From: Verrucomicrobiales bacterium
GTDB lineage: Bacteria > Verrucomicrobiota > Verrucomicrobiia > Verrucomicrobiales > DEV007
Assembly (NCBI GenBank): GCA_012960505.1
Contig: DUBC01000007.1
Coordinates: forward strand, 212,054 to 276,053
Direction: 5' to 3'
DNA: 64,000 bases
Below the pieces are notes generated by a model. That model was not told the DNA's origin. It ran no database searches and worked only from the letters and a program-made list of their open reading frames with translations. Positions 25,189 to 33,862 of the stretch are shown here, piece by piece. Both the position numbers and the translations under genes were made by a program. Numbering within the stretch: position 1 is the stretch's first letter; each line of letters begins with the position of its first letter.

Positions 25189-28059
25189 GTGACAGATAAA
25201 CAACATTCAAGTAAGGAAACTATTTCCATTCGTGGTGCTCGACAGCATAACTTAAAAAATATTAGCGTTGATATACCCAGATCAAGCTTTGTTGTTATCA
25301 CAGGAATGAGCGGATCAGGGAAATCCTCCCTAGCTTTCAATACATTATACGCAGAAGGGCAAAGAAAGTACGTTGAAAGCTTATCGACTTACGCGAGGCA
25401 ATTTCTTGATCAACTTGAAAAGCCTGATGTGGACTCAATCGAAGGGCTATCACCAGCAATTGCAATCGAGCAAAGGAACTCTTCCTTGAATCCTAGATCA
25501 ACGATCGCCACATCAACGGAAATTTATGATTACTTAAGAATACTATACTCATCGATAGGAACGCCTCATGACCCAGCAACCGGAGAGGTTATAAAGAGGC
25601 TCACTATAGGAGAAATAGTCGAAAAAATTATAGCGTTACCTGAACGTACAAAAGTTATAATACTCGCCCCAATTCATACGCCTAAGGGAACTGACATTAA
25701 ATCAGCTCTAGAAAAGTTAAAACGTAATGGTTTTGTGAGGGCCAGATTGAATGGTAAAGATGTGGAACTAGATGCCGATCTGCCAGTCTGCTCAAGACAT
25801 AAGAAAAATACAATAGAAGCAGTAATCGATAGAGTTGTAATTAAAGAAGATATCCGTTCACGATTATTTGGATCAGTCGAGACGGCCCTTCGGTGGGGAA
25901 ATCAGAACATTGACCTGCTATGTCTTGATGAAGACAGTGCAGAGTGGGTACACTCGAGCTATACAACAACCTTTAAGAATCCAAAGACCGGGTTTTGTAT
26001 GCCTGAGCTTACTCCTAAGCACTTTTCATTTAATAGTCACTTAGGGGCATGTGAAAATTGTCAAGGATTGGGTTCGGTGTTACAGGCTGACCCTGATTTA
26101 TTCATAACTGATGATCAAATGACAATATCTGAGGGGGCAATTAAGTCGTGGTGGTCAAGAAATAAGAAATTGAAAGCCATTCATGATAGGCAAATGAATT
26201 CTCTTTGCGAGTCAATGAATGTGCCGATTGATACTAAGTACTGTGATTTATGTGAAGATTTCATTGATTTAGTTTTTAATGGGGCCAACGACGAACAGGT
26301 ATCAAAAGGCGTAAAACACGAAGGATTGCTAAAACAAGCTCGGAGGCTTCACAGCACAAGTAAGAGTGAAGTCACGAGACAAAACGTCAGGAGGTTTATG
26401 AATCCAAAGAAATGTCCATCCTGTCGCGGTAAGAGGCTAAGGCCAGAATTTCTTTCAGTGACCTTAGAACATCCTGATCGTGGTAGTACATCGATAGATC
26501 AATTCGTCGCTTTTAATGTTAATGAATCATTGAAATTTATTGATGGGATGAAATTGAGTAAGGAAGACAATTTGATTTGTAATGAACTTATAAATGAGAT
26601 TTCAAAGCGACTTAAATTTCTAGAAACTGTAGGCCTCACCTATCTCACCTTAGATCGGAAAAGCGGCACACTTTCTGGAGGTGAATCTCAAAGAATCAGA
26701 CTCGCTACTCAAATTGGCTCAGGTTTGTCAGGTGTTTTGTACGTCCTGGACGAGCCAAGCATTGGGCTCCATCAATCAGATAATAAAAAACTTATTCAAG
26801 CATTCAAAGAGTTAAGGGACTTAGGAAACACGGTCATTGCTGTAGAACATGACACTGAAACAATAGAGGCGGCCGACTACGTAATTGACCTCGGCCCAGG
26901 TGCAGGGCCTCGCGGAGGCGAGATAATAGCTGAAGGAACTCCGGCACAAGTTAAGTCTAATGCTAAATCAATTACTGGAAAATATTTGAGTGGTGAACTT
27001 AAAATAAGTACACCCAAAACAAGAATAGTTCCTCCTGCTAACACCTCAGGAGACGATTCGTTCGATTGTGGATGGATCACTATAGAGGGGGCAGAGGAGA
27101 ATAATCTTAAAAATGTTAAAGCATCATTTCCTGTAGGATGCATCACATGCGTCAGTGGAATCTCAGGCAGTGGTAAGTCTACACTTGTTGACGATATTTT
27201 AAGGAAGGCTCTTTTTAGAAGGTTTCATCAGTCCAAGGAAATACCAGGAAAACATGACCGAATTACTGGTCTAAATCAGATAGATAAGGCGATTGTTATC
27301 GATCAGTCTCCGATTGGAAGGAGTCCAAGATCAAACCCTGTCACTTATAGTGGAGCATTTACCGAAATTCGTAAATTATTTGCTCAGTTACCAACGTCAA
27401 AGATTAGAGGGTACGGGCTAGGAAGATTTAGTTTTAATGTTAAGGGTGGGCGTTGTGAGCATTGCCGAGGTGATGGTTCTCTAAAAATTGATATGCACTT
27501 CTTAAGTGATGTTTATGTGAGATGTGAAGTGTGTAATGGAAGTAGGTATGATCAGGACACTCTCGATATTTCATACAAAGGTAAAAATATATCTGAAGTA
27601 TTGGAAATGAGTATAGATGAAGCATCACAATTTTTTGTAAGAATACCGAAAATATACTCGAAGTTACGAACTATGAGTGAAGTCGGTCTAGGTTACATAA
27701 AGCTTGGACAGGCTGCAAATACACTGTCAGGTGGTGAAGCTCAACGCTTAAAACTGGCTTCAGAGCTATCAAAGAAATCAACTGGTGACACAATATATTT
27801 ACTCGACGAACCAACGACGGGACTGCACTTATCTGATATCGATACTTTACTTAAAGTTTTAATGAAACTCAGAGACGCCGGCAACACGTTGATCATCATT
27901 GAACATAATTTAGATGTATTAAAGTGCGCCGACTGGCTGATCGACATGGGTCCTGATGGAGGTCCAGATGGAGGGACTATTGTTGCTGAGGGTTCGCCTG
28001 AAGTTGTCTCTAAGAGTAATGAAAGCGTGACGGCTAAATTCCTAAAACATTACCTATGA
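25189..28059 (+). CDS. uvrA: Excinuclease ABC subunit A
   Basis: A 956-residue damage-recognition ATPase of nucleotide excision repair. It starts at GTG with no strong Shine-Dalgarno. The first ATPase half has Walker A 'GMSGSGKSSLAF' and signature 'LSGGESQRIRLA'; the second has 'GISGSGKSTL' and 'LSGGEAQRLKLA' with Walker B 'IYLLDEPTTGLH'. Zinc modules are visible as 'CENCQG' with 'CPSCRG', and 'CEHCRGDG' with 'CEVCNGSRY'. 'YVESLSTYARQFLDQ' near the start is the UvrB/DNA contact region. Length is normal (about 940). It converges with the aldolase/dehydrogenase gene 4 nt away. Confidence 0.98.
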   Translation: MTDKQHSSKETISIRGARQHNLKNISVDIPRSSFVVITGMSGSGKSSLAFNTLYAEGQRKYVESLSTYARQFLDQLEKPDVDSIEGLSPAIAIEQRNSSLNPRSTIATSTEIYDYLRILYSSIGTPHDPATGEVIKRLTIGEIVEKIIALPERTKVIILAPIHTPKGTDIKSALEKLKRNGFVRARLNGKDVELDADLPVCSRHKKNTIEAVIDRVVIKEDIRSRLFGSVETALRWGNQNIDLLCLDEDSAEWVHSSYTTTFKNPKTGFCMPELTPKHFSFNSHLGACENCQGLGSVLQADPDLFITDDQMTISEGAIKSWWSRNKKLKAIHDRQMNSLCESMNVPIDTKYCDLCEDFIDLVFNGANDEQVSKGVKHEGLLKQARRLHSTSKSEVTRQNVRRFMNPKKCPSCRGKRLRPEFLSVTLEHPDRGSTSIDQFVAFNVNESLKFIDGMKLSKEDNLICNELINEISKRLKFLETVGLTYLTLDRKSGTLSGGESQRIRLATQIGSGLSGVLYVLDEPSIGLHQSDNKKLIQAFKELRDLGNTVIAVEHDTETIEAADYVIDLGPGAGPRGGEIIAEGTPAQVKSNAKSITGKYLSGELKISTPKTRIVPPANTSGDDSFDCGWITIEGAEENNLKNVKASFPVGCITCVSGISGSGKSTLVDDILRKALFRRFHQSKEIPGKHDRITGLNQIDKAIVIDQSPIGRSPRSNPVTYSGAFTEIRKLFAQLPTSKIRGYGLGRFSFNVKGGRCEHCRGDGSLKIDMHFLSDVYVRCEVCNGSRYDQDTLDISYKGKNISEVLEMSIDEASQFFVRIPKIYSKLRTMSEVGLGYIKLGQAANTLSGGEAQRLKLASELSKKSTGDTIYLLDEPTTGLHLSDIDTLLKVLMKLRDAGNTLIIIEHNLDVLKCADWLIDMGPDGGPDGGTIVAEGSPEVVSKSNESVTAKFLKHYL

Positions 28060-28063
28060 GTCA

Positions 28064-30043
28064 TTAGATAACACGGTCATTGCCTCCATCTAAAGAGATT
28101 TGCGATCCAGTAGTTTTAGAAAATACAGGTCCACACATCGTGGAAACCATAGAACCAACATCAGCGGATCGAATCTCAGTTTTCATCAGGTTCCTAGTTT
28201 TATATTCGTCAATGGTTATGCCGTATCTCTCTGCTGAACGAGCTAGGGCTTCTGGCGTCCACAGGTTTGTATCAAAGACAGCGTCAGGATGAATGATATT
28301 GCATCGAACACCATGAGGGGCTAGTTCTAGCGCAGCCACTCTGCACAATTGAGTGAGCCCAGCCTTAGCGCACGAGTAGCTTCCAGCACCTGCTCCAGGA
28401 GCCATTACATTCCTTGACCCAACCAAAACGATTGAGCCATCGATCCCCTGCTTAATATGAGGGATAGAATGTTTTAGAAGCATTTGGTGGCTCGTAAGGT
28501 TAACGGCCATGGATTTGTTCCAGTTATCTTGATTCATTTTATCCAGATAAGCGCCGGCAGTGAATATTCCTGCATTACTTACCAGTAGATCAAGGCCTCC
28601 AAACTTTTTAATGATGTTCTCTATGACTGATTTAAGTTTAGTTTCGTTAGTGAGGTTTATTACTTGGCCATGCGCGCTGATCTTAGACATTTGAGTTTCG
28701 ATTTCCGGATTCAGATCTAATCCGATTACCACTGCTCCATCCTTCGCTAGGGCATGAGCGCAAGCAAAGCCGATGCCAGCAGCAGAACCAGTAACAACGG
28801 CAATTTTTCCTTGATGCGGGTTATCAGAGCAGGTCGATTTATTGAGCTTAGCCTGTTCAAGCTCCCAATATTCTATATCAAATAATTTTTTGGCGGATAA
28901 TGCCTTCCACCCACCGAGCCCATACTCTGAATGCTGTATGCTCTTTATAGTATGCTTTACTATGTCCGACACAATTTGTGATTCTTTAAGAGTTCTACCA
29001 AACGATATAATACCATGCCGTGGCCATATTGCCCAGCGTGGAGCAGGGTCAAGCATTGTCATTGAGGAATCTGAATACTTGTTAAAATAGGTAGAATAAC
29101 TTTGAGCAAATTTATCGATTGCTTGCTGCGGATCAGAGCCAATTATCGCAGGAATTCGTTTAGTTCTGATAACATGATCGGGCGTCAGAGGTCCTCTGCA
29201 AGCTAGTGACTTAATGTTATTCAAATTGGAGTAACCGCAAGCAAGAGCGGAGTCATCTAAGGAAGCAATGACAGGCGATTGAGACCATTCAGAAACGATC
29301 TCTCTTATTAATGAAAGTGTCACATGATCAATGGGCTTGGGCTTGGACTTGGCAAGCGATTTGCCTTTGAACGTTTTTTTTATTTTTCTTTCCGCTTTAG
29401 ATACGAACTCAATCATTAATTCATAACTTTTCCGAGCATCATTGTGAAAAGTGAATATCCCATGATTCATTAGAATCAATGCATCTACCTTAGACAGGTC
29501 CGCTGACTTGAGTTTCTTCAATATTGTTTTAGCCAAGATAAATCCAGGCATAACGTAAGGAATGACTAGCGCCCTACTTCCATAAACTTCCTCAATCAGT
29601 TCTTTAGAATTAGGAGAGTTAGTTAATGAAAGAACGGCATCGGCATGCGTATGATCAACGAACCGCTGAGGTATGACAGCATGAACAATGGCTTCAATTG
29701 AAGGAGTCGAAGCATTAGGATCTTCCATTGAAGCTCTGCATTCTCGGACCATGTCTGTATCGGACAAATTGTCAAATTCGGACAACCTTAGGAGTGTTTC
29801 TAAGCAGCAAGGGGAAAAGTTTTCCTTGTCGATAATTTCAAGATCACAGCCGCTTCCCTTTACGTAAAGAATCTCCTTCTGGTTACCATAAAAGTCCTTC
29901 TTTCTGATTTTAACTGATGTATTCCCACCGCCATGAAGAACCAGATCAGAATCGGTTCCCAATAATCTTGAGGTATAAACTCGCTGCGCTAAAAGATTGT
30001 GCCCAAACTTCTTAGCATCTTTTTCGTTCCAGAGTGATTTCAT
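28064..30043 (-). CDS. Bifunctional class II aldolase / short-chain dehydrogenase
   Basis: A 659-residue fusion. Residues about 1-390 form a class II aldolase domain with zinc-binding histidines in 'VDHTHADAVL' and 'MNHGIF'. Residues about 405-655 form a short-chain dehydrogenase: 'VTGSAAGIGFA' binds NAD(P), 'NAGIF' and a serine in 'LVGSRNV' follow, and the catalytic Y-x3-K is 'YSCAK'. This architecture belongs to the family annotated as rhamnulose-1-phosphate aldolase/lactaldehyde dehydrogenase, used in deoxy-sugar breakdown. No other rhamnose or fucose genes are nearby, so the sugar is not fixed. Its ATG overlaps the glnS stop by 4 nt, an unusual pairing of a catabolic gene with a synthetase. 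Confidence 0.93.
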   Translation of the reverse strand: MKSLWNEKDAKKFGHNLLAQRVYTSRLLGTDSDLVLHGGGNTSVKIRKKDFYGNQKEILYVKGSGCDLEIIDKENFSPCCLETLLRLSEFDNLSDTDMVRECRASMEDPNASTPSIEAIVHAVIPQRFVDHTHADAVLSLTNSPNSKELIEEVYGSRALVIPYVMPGFILAKTILKKLKSADLSKVDALILMNHGIFTFHNDARKSYELMIEFVSKAERKIKKTFKGKSLAKSKPKPIDHVTLSLIREIVSEWSQSPVIASLDDSALACGYSNLNNIKSLACRGPLTPDHVIRTKRIPAIIGSDPQQAIDKFAQSYSTYFNKYSDSSMTMLDPAPRWAIWPRHGIISFGRTLKESQIVSDIVKHTIKSIQHSEYGLGGWKALSAKKLFDIEYWELEQAKLNKSTCSDNPHQGKIAVVTGSAAGIGFACAHALAKDGAVVIGLDLNPEIETQMSKISAHGQVINLTNETKLKSVIENIIKKFGGLDLLVSNAGIFTAGAYLDKMNQDNWNKSMAVNLTSHQMLLKHSIPHIKQGIDGSIVLVGSRNVMAPGAGAGSYSCAKAGLTQLCRVAALELAPHGVRCNIIHPDAVFDTNLWTPEALARSAERYGITIDEYKTRNLMKTEIRSADVGSMVSTMCGPVFSKTTGSQISLDGGNDRVI

Positions 30044-31728
30044 TTTTTATTCATTTTTGCCCAGCTGTCACGAAGAGCAATGGTCCGGTTAAATACTAGA
30101 GAATTTTTAGATGAATTTTTGGAATCAACGCAAAAATAGCCCTTCCTTTCAAATTGGTAACTTGTTCCTATGATTGCCTCAGCCAATGATGGCTCAAGTT
30201 TACTATTTTTTAGTACCGTCAATGCGTCAGGATTTATGACTGTTCTCCAGTCATCTTCAGCACCAGGTTCATCAACCGTAAAGGTACGTTCATAGAGCCT
30301 TATTTCTGCGCTGAGAGCTTCATTAAAAGGCACCCAATGAATTGCTGCCCTGACTTTTCGTCCTTCTGGATTCTTCCCTAAAGTTAAAGGGTCATATGTG
30401 CATTTTAATTCTATTACAACACCTGCAGAGTCCTTAATGACTTCATCGCATGTGATGCAATAAGAATAACGTAATCTGACCTCTGAGCCGGGGCTCAATC
30501 TATAAAACTTTTTGGGCGGATCCTGCATAAAATCATCTCTCTCAATATAGACATTACTGGAAAGAGGTATTGTTCGAGCTCCAAGAGAATCATCACCGGG
30601 ATTATTAATGGCATTCATCTGTTCAGTGTGATCTTCACCCGGCCAATTAGTGATACTAACTTTGATGGGGTCAAGTACGACCATCTTTCTTAACGCTTCA
30701 CGATTTAACTGCTCCCTTATTGCATGCTCCAACAAGGCAATGTCCGTGATTCCAGTGAACTTAGTGACCCCAACAGTTTTGCAAAATGAGCGTAATGCTT
30801 CTGGTGGATAGCCCCTACGACGCATGCCAGAAATGGTAGACATTCGAGGATCGTCCCAAGCATCGACGTGTCCTTCTTCTACCATTTGAATTAAGCGTCT
30901 CTTGCTCATCAAGGTAAAAGTAGGCTGAAGCTTTGAAAACTCTATTTGGCGGGGCTTGTGAGAAACTGGTAAGTTATCAATGAACCAGTCATACAAGGGC
31001 CTGTGCTGCTCAAATTCGAGGGTACATAATGAATGAGTAATTGCTTCTATTGCATCGCATTGCCCATGAGCAAAGTCATAGCTTGGATATATGCACCAAT
31101 CGGTCCCTGTGCGATGATGTTCTGCATGGAGTATTCTATAGATTACAGGATCCCTAAGATTGATATTTGGATCAGCCATATCAATTTTTGCTCTTAAAAC
31201 CTTTTCGCCATTTTTGAACTGACCGCTCCGCATTTTTGAGAAGATCTCTAGACTCTCTTCAGCTGGACGATCCCTAAATGGGCTGTCCTTTCCAGGCTCC
31301 GTTAATGTTCCTCGATATTCCCGGATCTGGTCAGCCGTTAACTCGTCCACGTAGGCCTTTCCTTGATTAATTAAGAATACAGCCCATTCGTACAGCTGTT
31401 CGAAATTATCAGATGCAAAATACAGATAATCACCCCAGTCGAAACCTAGCCACTTTATGTCCTCTTGGATTGAGTCAACATATTCAGTTTCTTCCTTAGT
31501 AGGGTTAGTGTCATCGAACCGTAAATGACATCGGGAACCAGTGGATGCGTTTTCTTCGGCGATTCCAAAATTAAGACAGATGGACTTTGCGTGGCCAAGG
31601 TGCAAATAGCCGTTCGGTTCTGGAGGAAACCTAGTCACTGTTGTTGAATGCTTGCCAGCATCTAAGTCCTCACGAATGATGTCTCTGATAAAATCAGAAG
31701 TTTCGTTAATGTTACTGTTTTCAGCCAT
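30040..31728 (-). CDS. glnS: Glutaminyl-tRNA synthetase
   Basis: A 562-residue class I aminoacyl-tRNA synthetase that charges tRNA-Gln. The HIGH box is in 'PPEPNGYLHLGHAKS', followed by 'RFDDTNPTKEE', which is typical of GlnRS. The KMSKS box is in 'LMSKRRL'. The C-terminal anticodon-binding beta-barrels run from about residue 345, with 'DPIKVSITNWP' at their start. Length is typical (about 555). A GlnRS means the organism need not rely only on the GatCAB transamidation route for Gln-tRNA. The gene is followed directly by the aldolase/dehydrogenase gene with a 4-nt overlap; a 99-bp gap upstream separates it from the divergent GNAT gene. Confidence 0.98.
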   Translation of the reverse strand: MAENSNINETSDFIRDIIREDLDAGKHSTTVTRFPPEPNGYLHLGHAKSICLNFGIAEENASTGSRCHLRFDDTNPTKEETEYVDSIQEDIKWLGFDWGDYLYFASDNFEQLYEWAVFLINQGKAYVDELTADQIREYRGTLTEPGKDSPFRDRPAEESLEIFSKMRSGQFKNGEKVLRAKIDMADPNINLRDPVIYRILHAEHHRTGTDWCIYPSYDFAHGQCDAIEAITHSLCTLEFEQHRPLYDWFIDNLPVSHKPRQIEFSKLQPTFTLMSKRRLIQMVEEGHVDAWDDPRMSTISGMRRRGYPPEALRSFCKTVGVTKFTGITDIALLEHAIREQLNREALRKMVVLDPIKVSITNWPGEDHTEQMNAINNPGDDSLGARTIPLSSNVYIERDDFMQDPPKKFYRLSPGSEVRLRYSYCITCDEVIKDSAGVVIELKCTYDPLTLGKNPEGRKVRAAIHWVPFNEALSAEIRLYERTFTVDEPGAEDDWRTVINPDALTVLKNSKLEPSLAEAIIGTSYQFERKGYFCVDSKNSSKNSLVFNRTIALRDSWAKMNKK

Positions 31729-31827
31729 TATAAAAATTACCCTCCATTATGGCACAGGAGCATTCTTATTCCACTCGGATTTGTTACATACTTGTACATT
31801 GAGACATAAGAAATCAAAATTACTAAC

Positions 31828-32316
31828 GTGAGCGATTTAACAATTCGAGAAGCTATAGAATCTGACAGTGATAAGATACATCAATTGCTAATGGATTTAG
31901 CAGCTTTTGAAAAAATAGAACATACCGTAGAAGCTACTAACGAATCCACTCACTCAGCACTATTTGGTGAGAGCCCTTCAGCTGAAGCGATCGTTGCTGA
32001 ATTCGACAATCAGATCGTTGGTGCAGCGGTATACTTTAATAATTATTCGACCTTTGTTGGCAAGAAGGGCCTGTACCTTGAAGACATTTATGTTAGACCG
32101 GAATTCCGGGGAAAAGAAATTGGCAGGAAGATGCTTTTCAATTTAGCAAAAATTGCTGAACAGAGGGACTGTGGGCGAATGGAGTGGACAGTTATCGATT
32201 GGAATTCCAGAGCTATAGATTTCTACAATGAAATGGGAGCAGAGATATTAAATGAATGGAAGATTGTGAGATTAGACGCGCAAGGCATACAGAACCTATC
32301 TAATAAATCGCAGTAG
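31828..32316 (+). CDS. GNAT-family N-acetyltransferase, diamine acetyltransferase-like
   Basis: A 162-residue acetyltransferase that starts at GTG. The acetyl-CoA pyrophosphate loop is in 'RPEFRGKEIGRKML' (R/Q-x-x-G-x-G/A type), preceded by the strand 'GLYLEDIYV', and the C-terminal 'VIDWNSRAIDFYNEMGAE' is the usual last helix. 'YLEDIYVRPEFRG' and 'WTVIDWN' recall the spermidine/diamine N-acetyltransferase subgroup, so a polyamine or similar amine may be the substrate. It stands alone on the plus strand between glnS and modC and converges with modC 31 nt away. Confidence 0.92.
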   Translation: MSDLTIREAIESDSDKIHQLLMDLAAFEKIEHTVEATNESTHSALFGESPSAEAIVAEFDNQIVGAAVYFNNYSTFVGKKGLYLEDIYVRPEFRGKEIGRKMLFNLAKIAEQRDCGRMEWTVIDWNSRAIDFYNEMGAEILNEWKIVRLDAQGIQNLSNKSQ

Positions 32317-32347
32317 TTAATTCGTCTTAGGCAGCCGCTGGATCAGA

Positions 32348-32995
32348 TCAAGCTGAGATAACTTTACCTTCGGATATTCTGAACGCAAGTTCCCCCATCA
32401 TCTCGGCCTCTGATGCGGAATGCGTTATATGAAGGACTGTAAAACCTTCCTTCTCGTGAAGCCTCTTAATCAAAGAGCAGGCCTTATCTCTGGTGTCTTC
32501 ATCTAAAGCGCTCAATGGTTCATCTAGGCAAATCAGATTCGGCCTTGAGGCTAATGCTCTTGCGAGCGCAACTCTCTGCGATTCGCCACCACTAAGACCT
32601 AAAGGTTTTCTTGATAGTAAATGTTCTATCTCAAGTGATGAAGCTAATTCCTTAGCCCTTTCAAATGCGTCTTCTTTTTTCCATCCTCTGACTATTGGGC
32701 CAAAAGCGATTTGATCTTTAACTGTCATAGTGGAAAAAAGAACACCTTCCTGAGGGACATAACCCAAATGACGATCACCTGGCCTGAGGTTCGTTACATC
32801 AATTTCATTAAGAATAATTTTACCGGATCTAATCTTTTTTAAGCCGCAAATAGATTCGAGTATTGTTGTTTTCCCTGAACCAGAACTTCCCATAAGTACA
32901 CCATACTTTGATGTAGGTATTTCCATGGACACGTGATCTAAAGCGAATTCACCTAACTTAATGGAGATGTTTTTTAATGATACCATATTTACCAA
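32348..32995 (-). CDS. modC: Molybdate/tungstate-type ABC transporter ATP-binding protein
   Basis: A 215-residue ATPase. Walker A is 'GSSGSGKT' (36-43), the Q-loop region 'LGYVPQEGVLF', signature 'LSGGESQRVALARAL', Walker B 'LICLDEPLSALD' and the switch histidine in 'ITHSASEAE'. The sequence fits ModC/CysA-like importers, but it stops after the ATPase domain, whereas E. coli ModC (about 350) has a C-terminal MOP domain that senses molybdate. Oxyanion feedback through that domain is therefore absent. It overlaps the permease gene by 7 nt and is the last gene of the operon. Tungstate rather than molybdate is possible. Confidence 0.9.
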   Translation of the reverse strand: MVNMVSLKNISIKLGEFALDHVSMEIPTSKYGVLMGSSGSGKTTILESICGLKKIRSGKIILNEIDVTNLRPGDRHLGYVPQEGVLFSTMTVKDQIAFGPIVRGWKKEDAFERAKELASSLEIEHLLSRKPLGLSGGESQRVALARALASRPNLICLDEPLSALDEDTRDKACSLIKRLHEKEGFTVLHITHSASEAEMMGELAFRISEGKVISA

Positions 32996-33858
32996 ATTCT
33001 ATTCTTGGACCCAAGCAATCGAACCATAATTAGAACAATTAGAGCTGCGCTAACCATAAGAAATGAAACAGCAACGGCGCCTTCTAAATTCCCAATGGAT
33101 ATTTCAAGAAAAACAGTAGTAGCAAGGACTTCAGTCTTTCCTCTGGTTGCACCAGCAAAAACTAGTATTGGACCAAATTCCCCTAGCGCTCTTGCCCAAG
33201 CCAATATGCCAGCAGTCATGATCCCGAAACTGGCCTGCGGTAATACAACTTTCCAAAAAGCCTTACTTCTATTACAACCCAAAGTAAGCGCTACATTTTC
33301 TTGTCTGGGATCAAGGCTTTCAAAAGTGTTGCGCATAGTTCGAATCGCAAATGCGCATGAAACTGTAAATTGAGCAAGGATGATAGCGGGAACCTTGTAG
33401 GTTACACCCGTAGGCAGATCAAAGATTGGACTATTTGGTAAAATAGACCGGAGTGAATTAAGTGCGGCGGCGCACAATTCTTCAATTGATTGATCAAAGA
33501 GAATTACCTGATTAAATAAAATCAATAGACTCAAACCTATAACGAGCGGTGGAAGAACAATCGGTATATCAATAATCGAATCAAAAAATCTTTTAAGTGG
33601 GAATTTAAATCTTGTTAGTATGTATCCGGTAGGAACAGCTACAATTATTGAAAGAACAGCCGTTATCCAGCAGGTCTGCATCGTTAACCAGATCGATGCT
33701 CTAATTGATTTATTATTAAGCGCCTCATTAATATTCTCCAAAGAAGTGTAACTGGCGTCAGCATATAAAAGTGCAATTATCAGTATAAAATACATACCGC
33801 CCGCGGCCCACATCGCAGCGTAAAATGGAATGTCTGATGATACCTTTTTGCTGTGCAC
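32989..33858 (-). CDS. modB: Molybdate/tungstate-type ABC transporter permease
   Basis: A 289-residue inner-membrane permease with about six helices. The cytoplasmic EAA loop is visible as 'ALTLGCNRSKAFWKVVLPQA', followed by 'GILAWARALGEFGPILVFAG', a segment strongly conserved in ModB/WtpB and sulfate permeases. An N-terminal extension and helix (about 15-33) precede the usual core. It would pair as a homodimer with the ATPase encoded next (7-nt overlap) and take its oxyanion from the tandem binding protein encoded 4 nt upstream. Length is somewhat above E. coli ModB (about 230), nearer to archaeal and tungstate permeases. Confidence 0.92.
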   Translation of the reverse strand: MHSKKVSSDIPFYAAMWAAGGMYFILIIALLYADASYTSLENINEALNNKSIRASIWLTMQTCWITAVLSIIVAVPTGYILTRFKFPLKRFFDSIIDIPIVLPPLVIGLSLLILFNQVILFDQSIEELCAAALNSLRSILPNSPIFDLPTGVTYKVPAIILAQFTVSCAFAIRTMRNTFESLDPRQENVALTLGCNRSKAFWKVVLPQASFGIMTAGILAWARALGEFGPILVFAGATRGKTEVLATTVFLEISIGNLEGAVAVSFLMVSAALIVLIMVRLLGSKNRIW

Positions 33859-33862
33859 AGAG

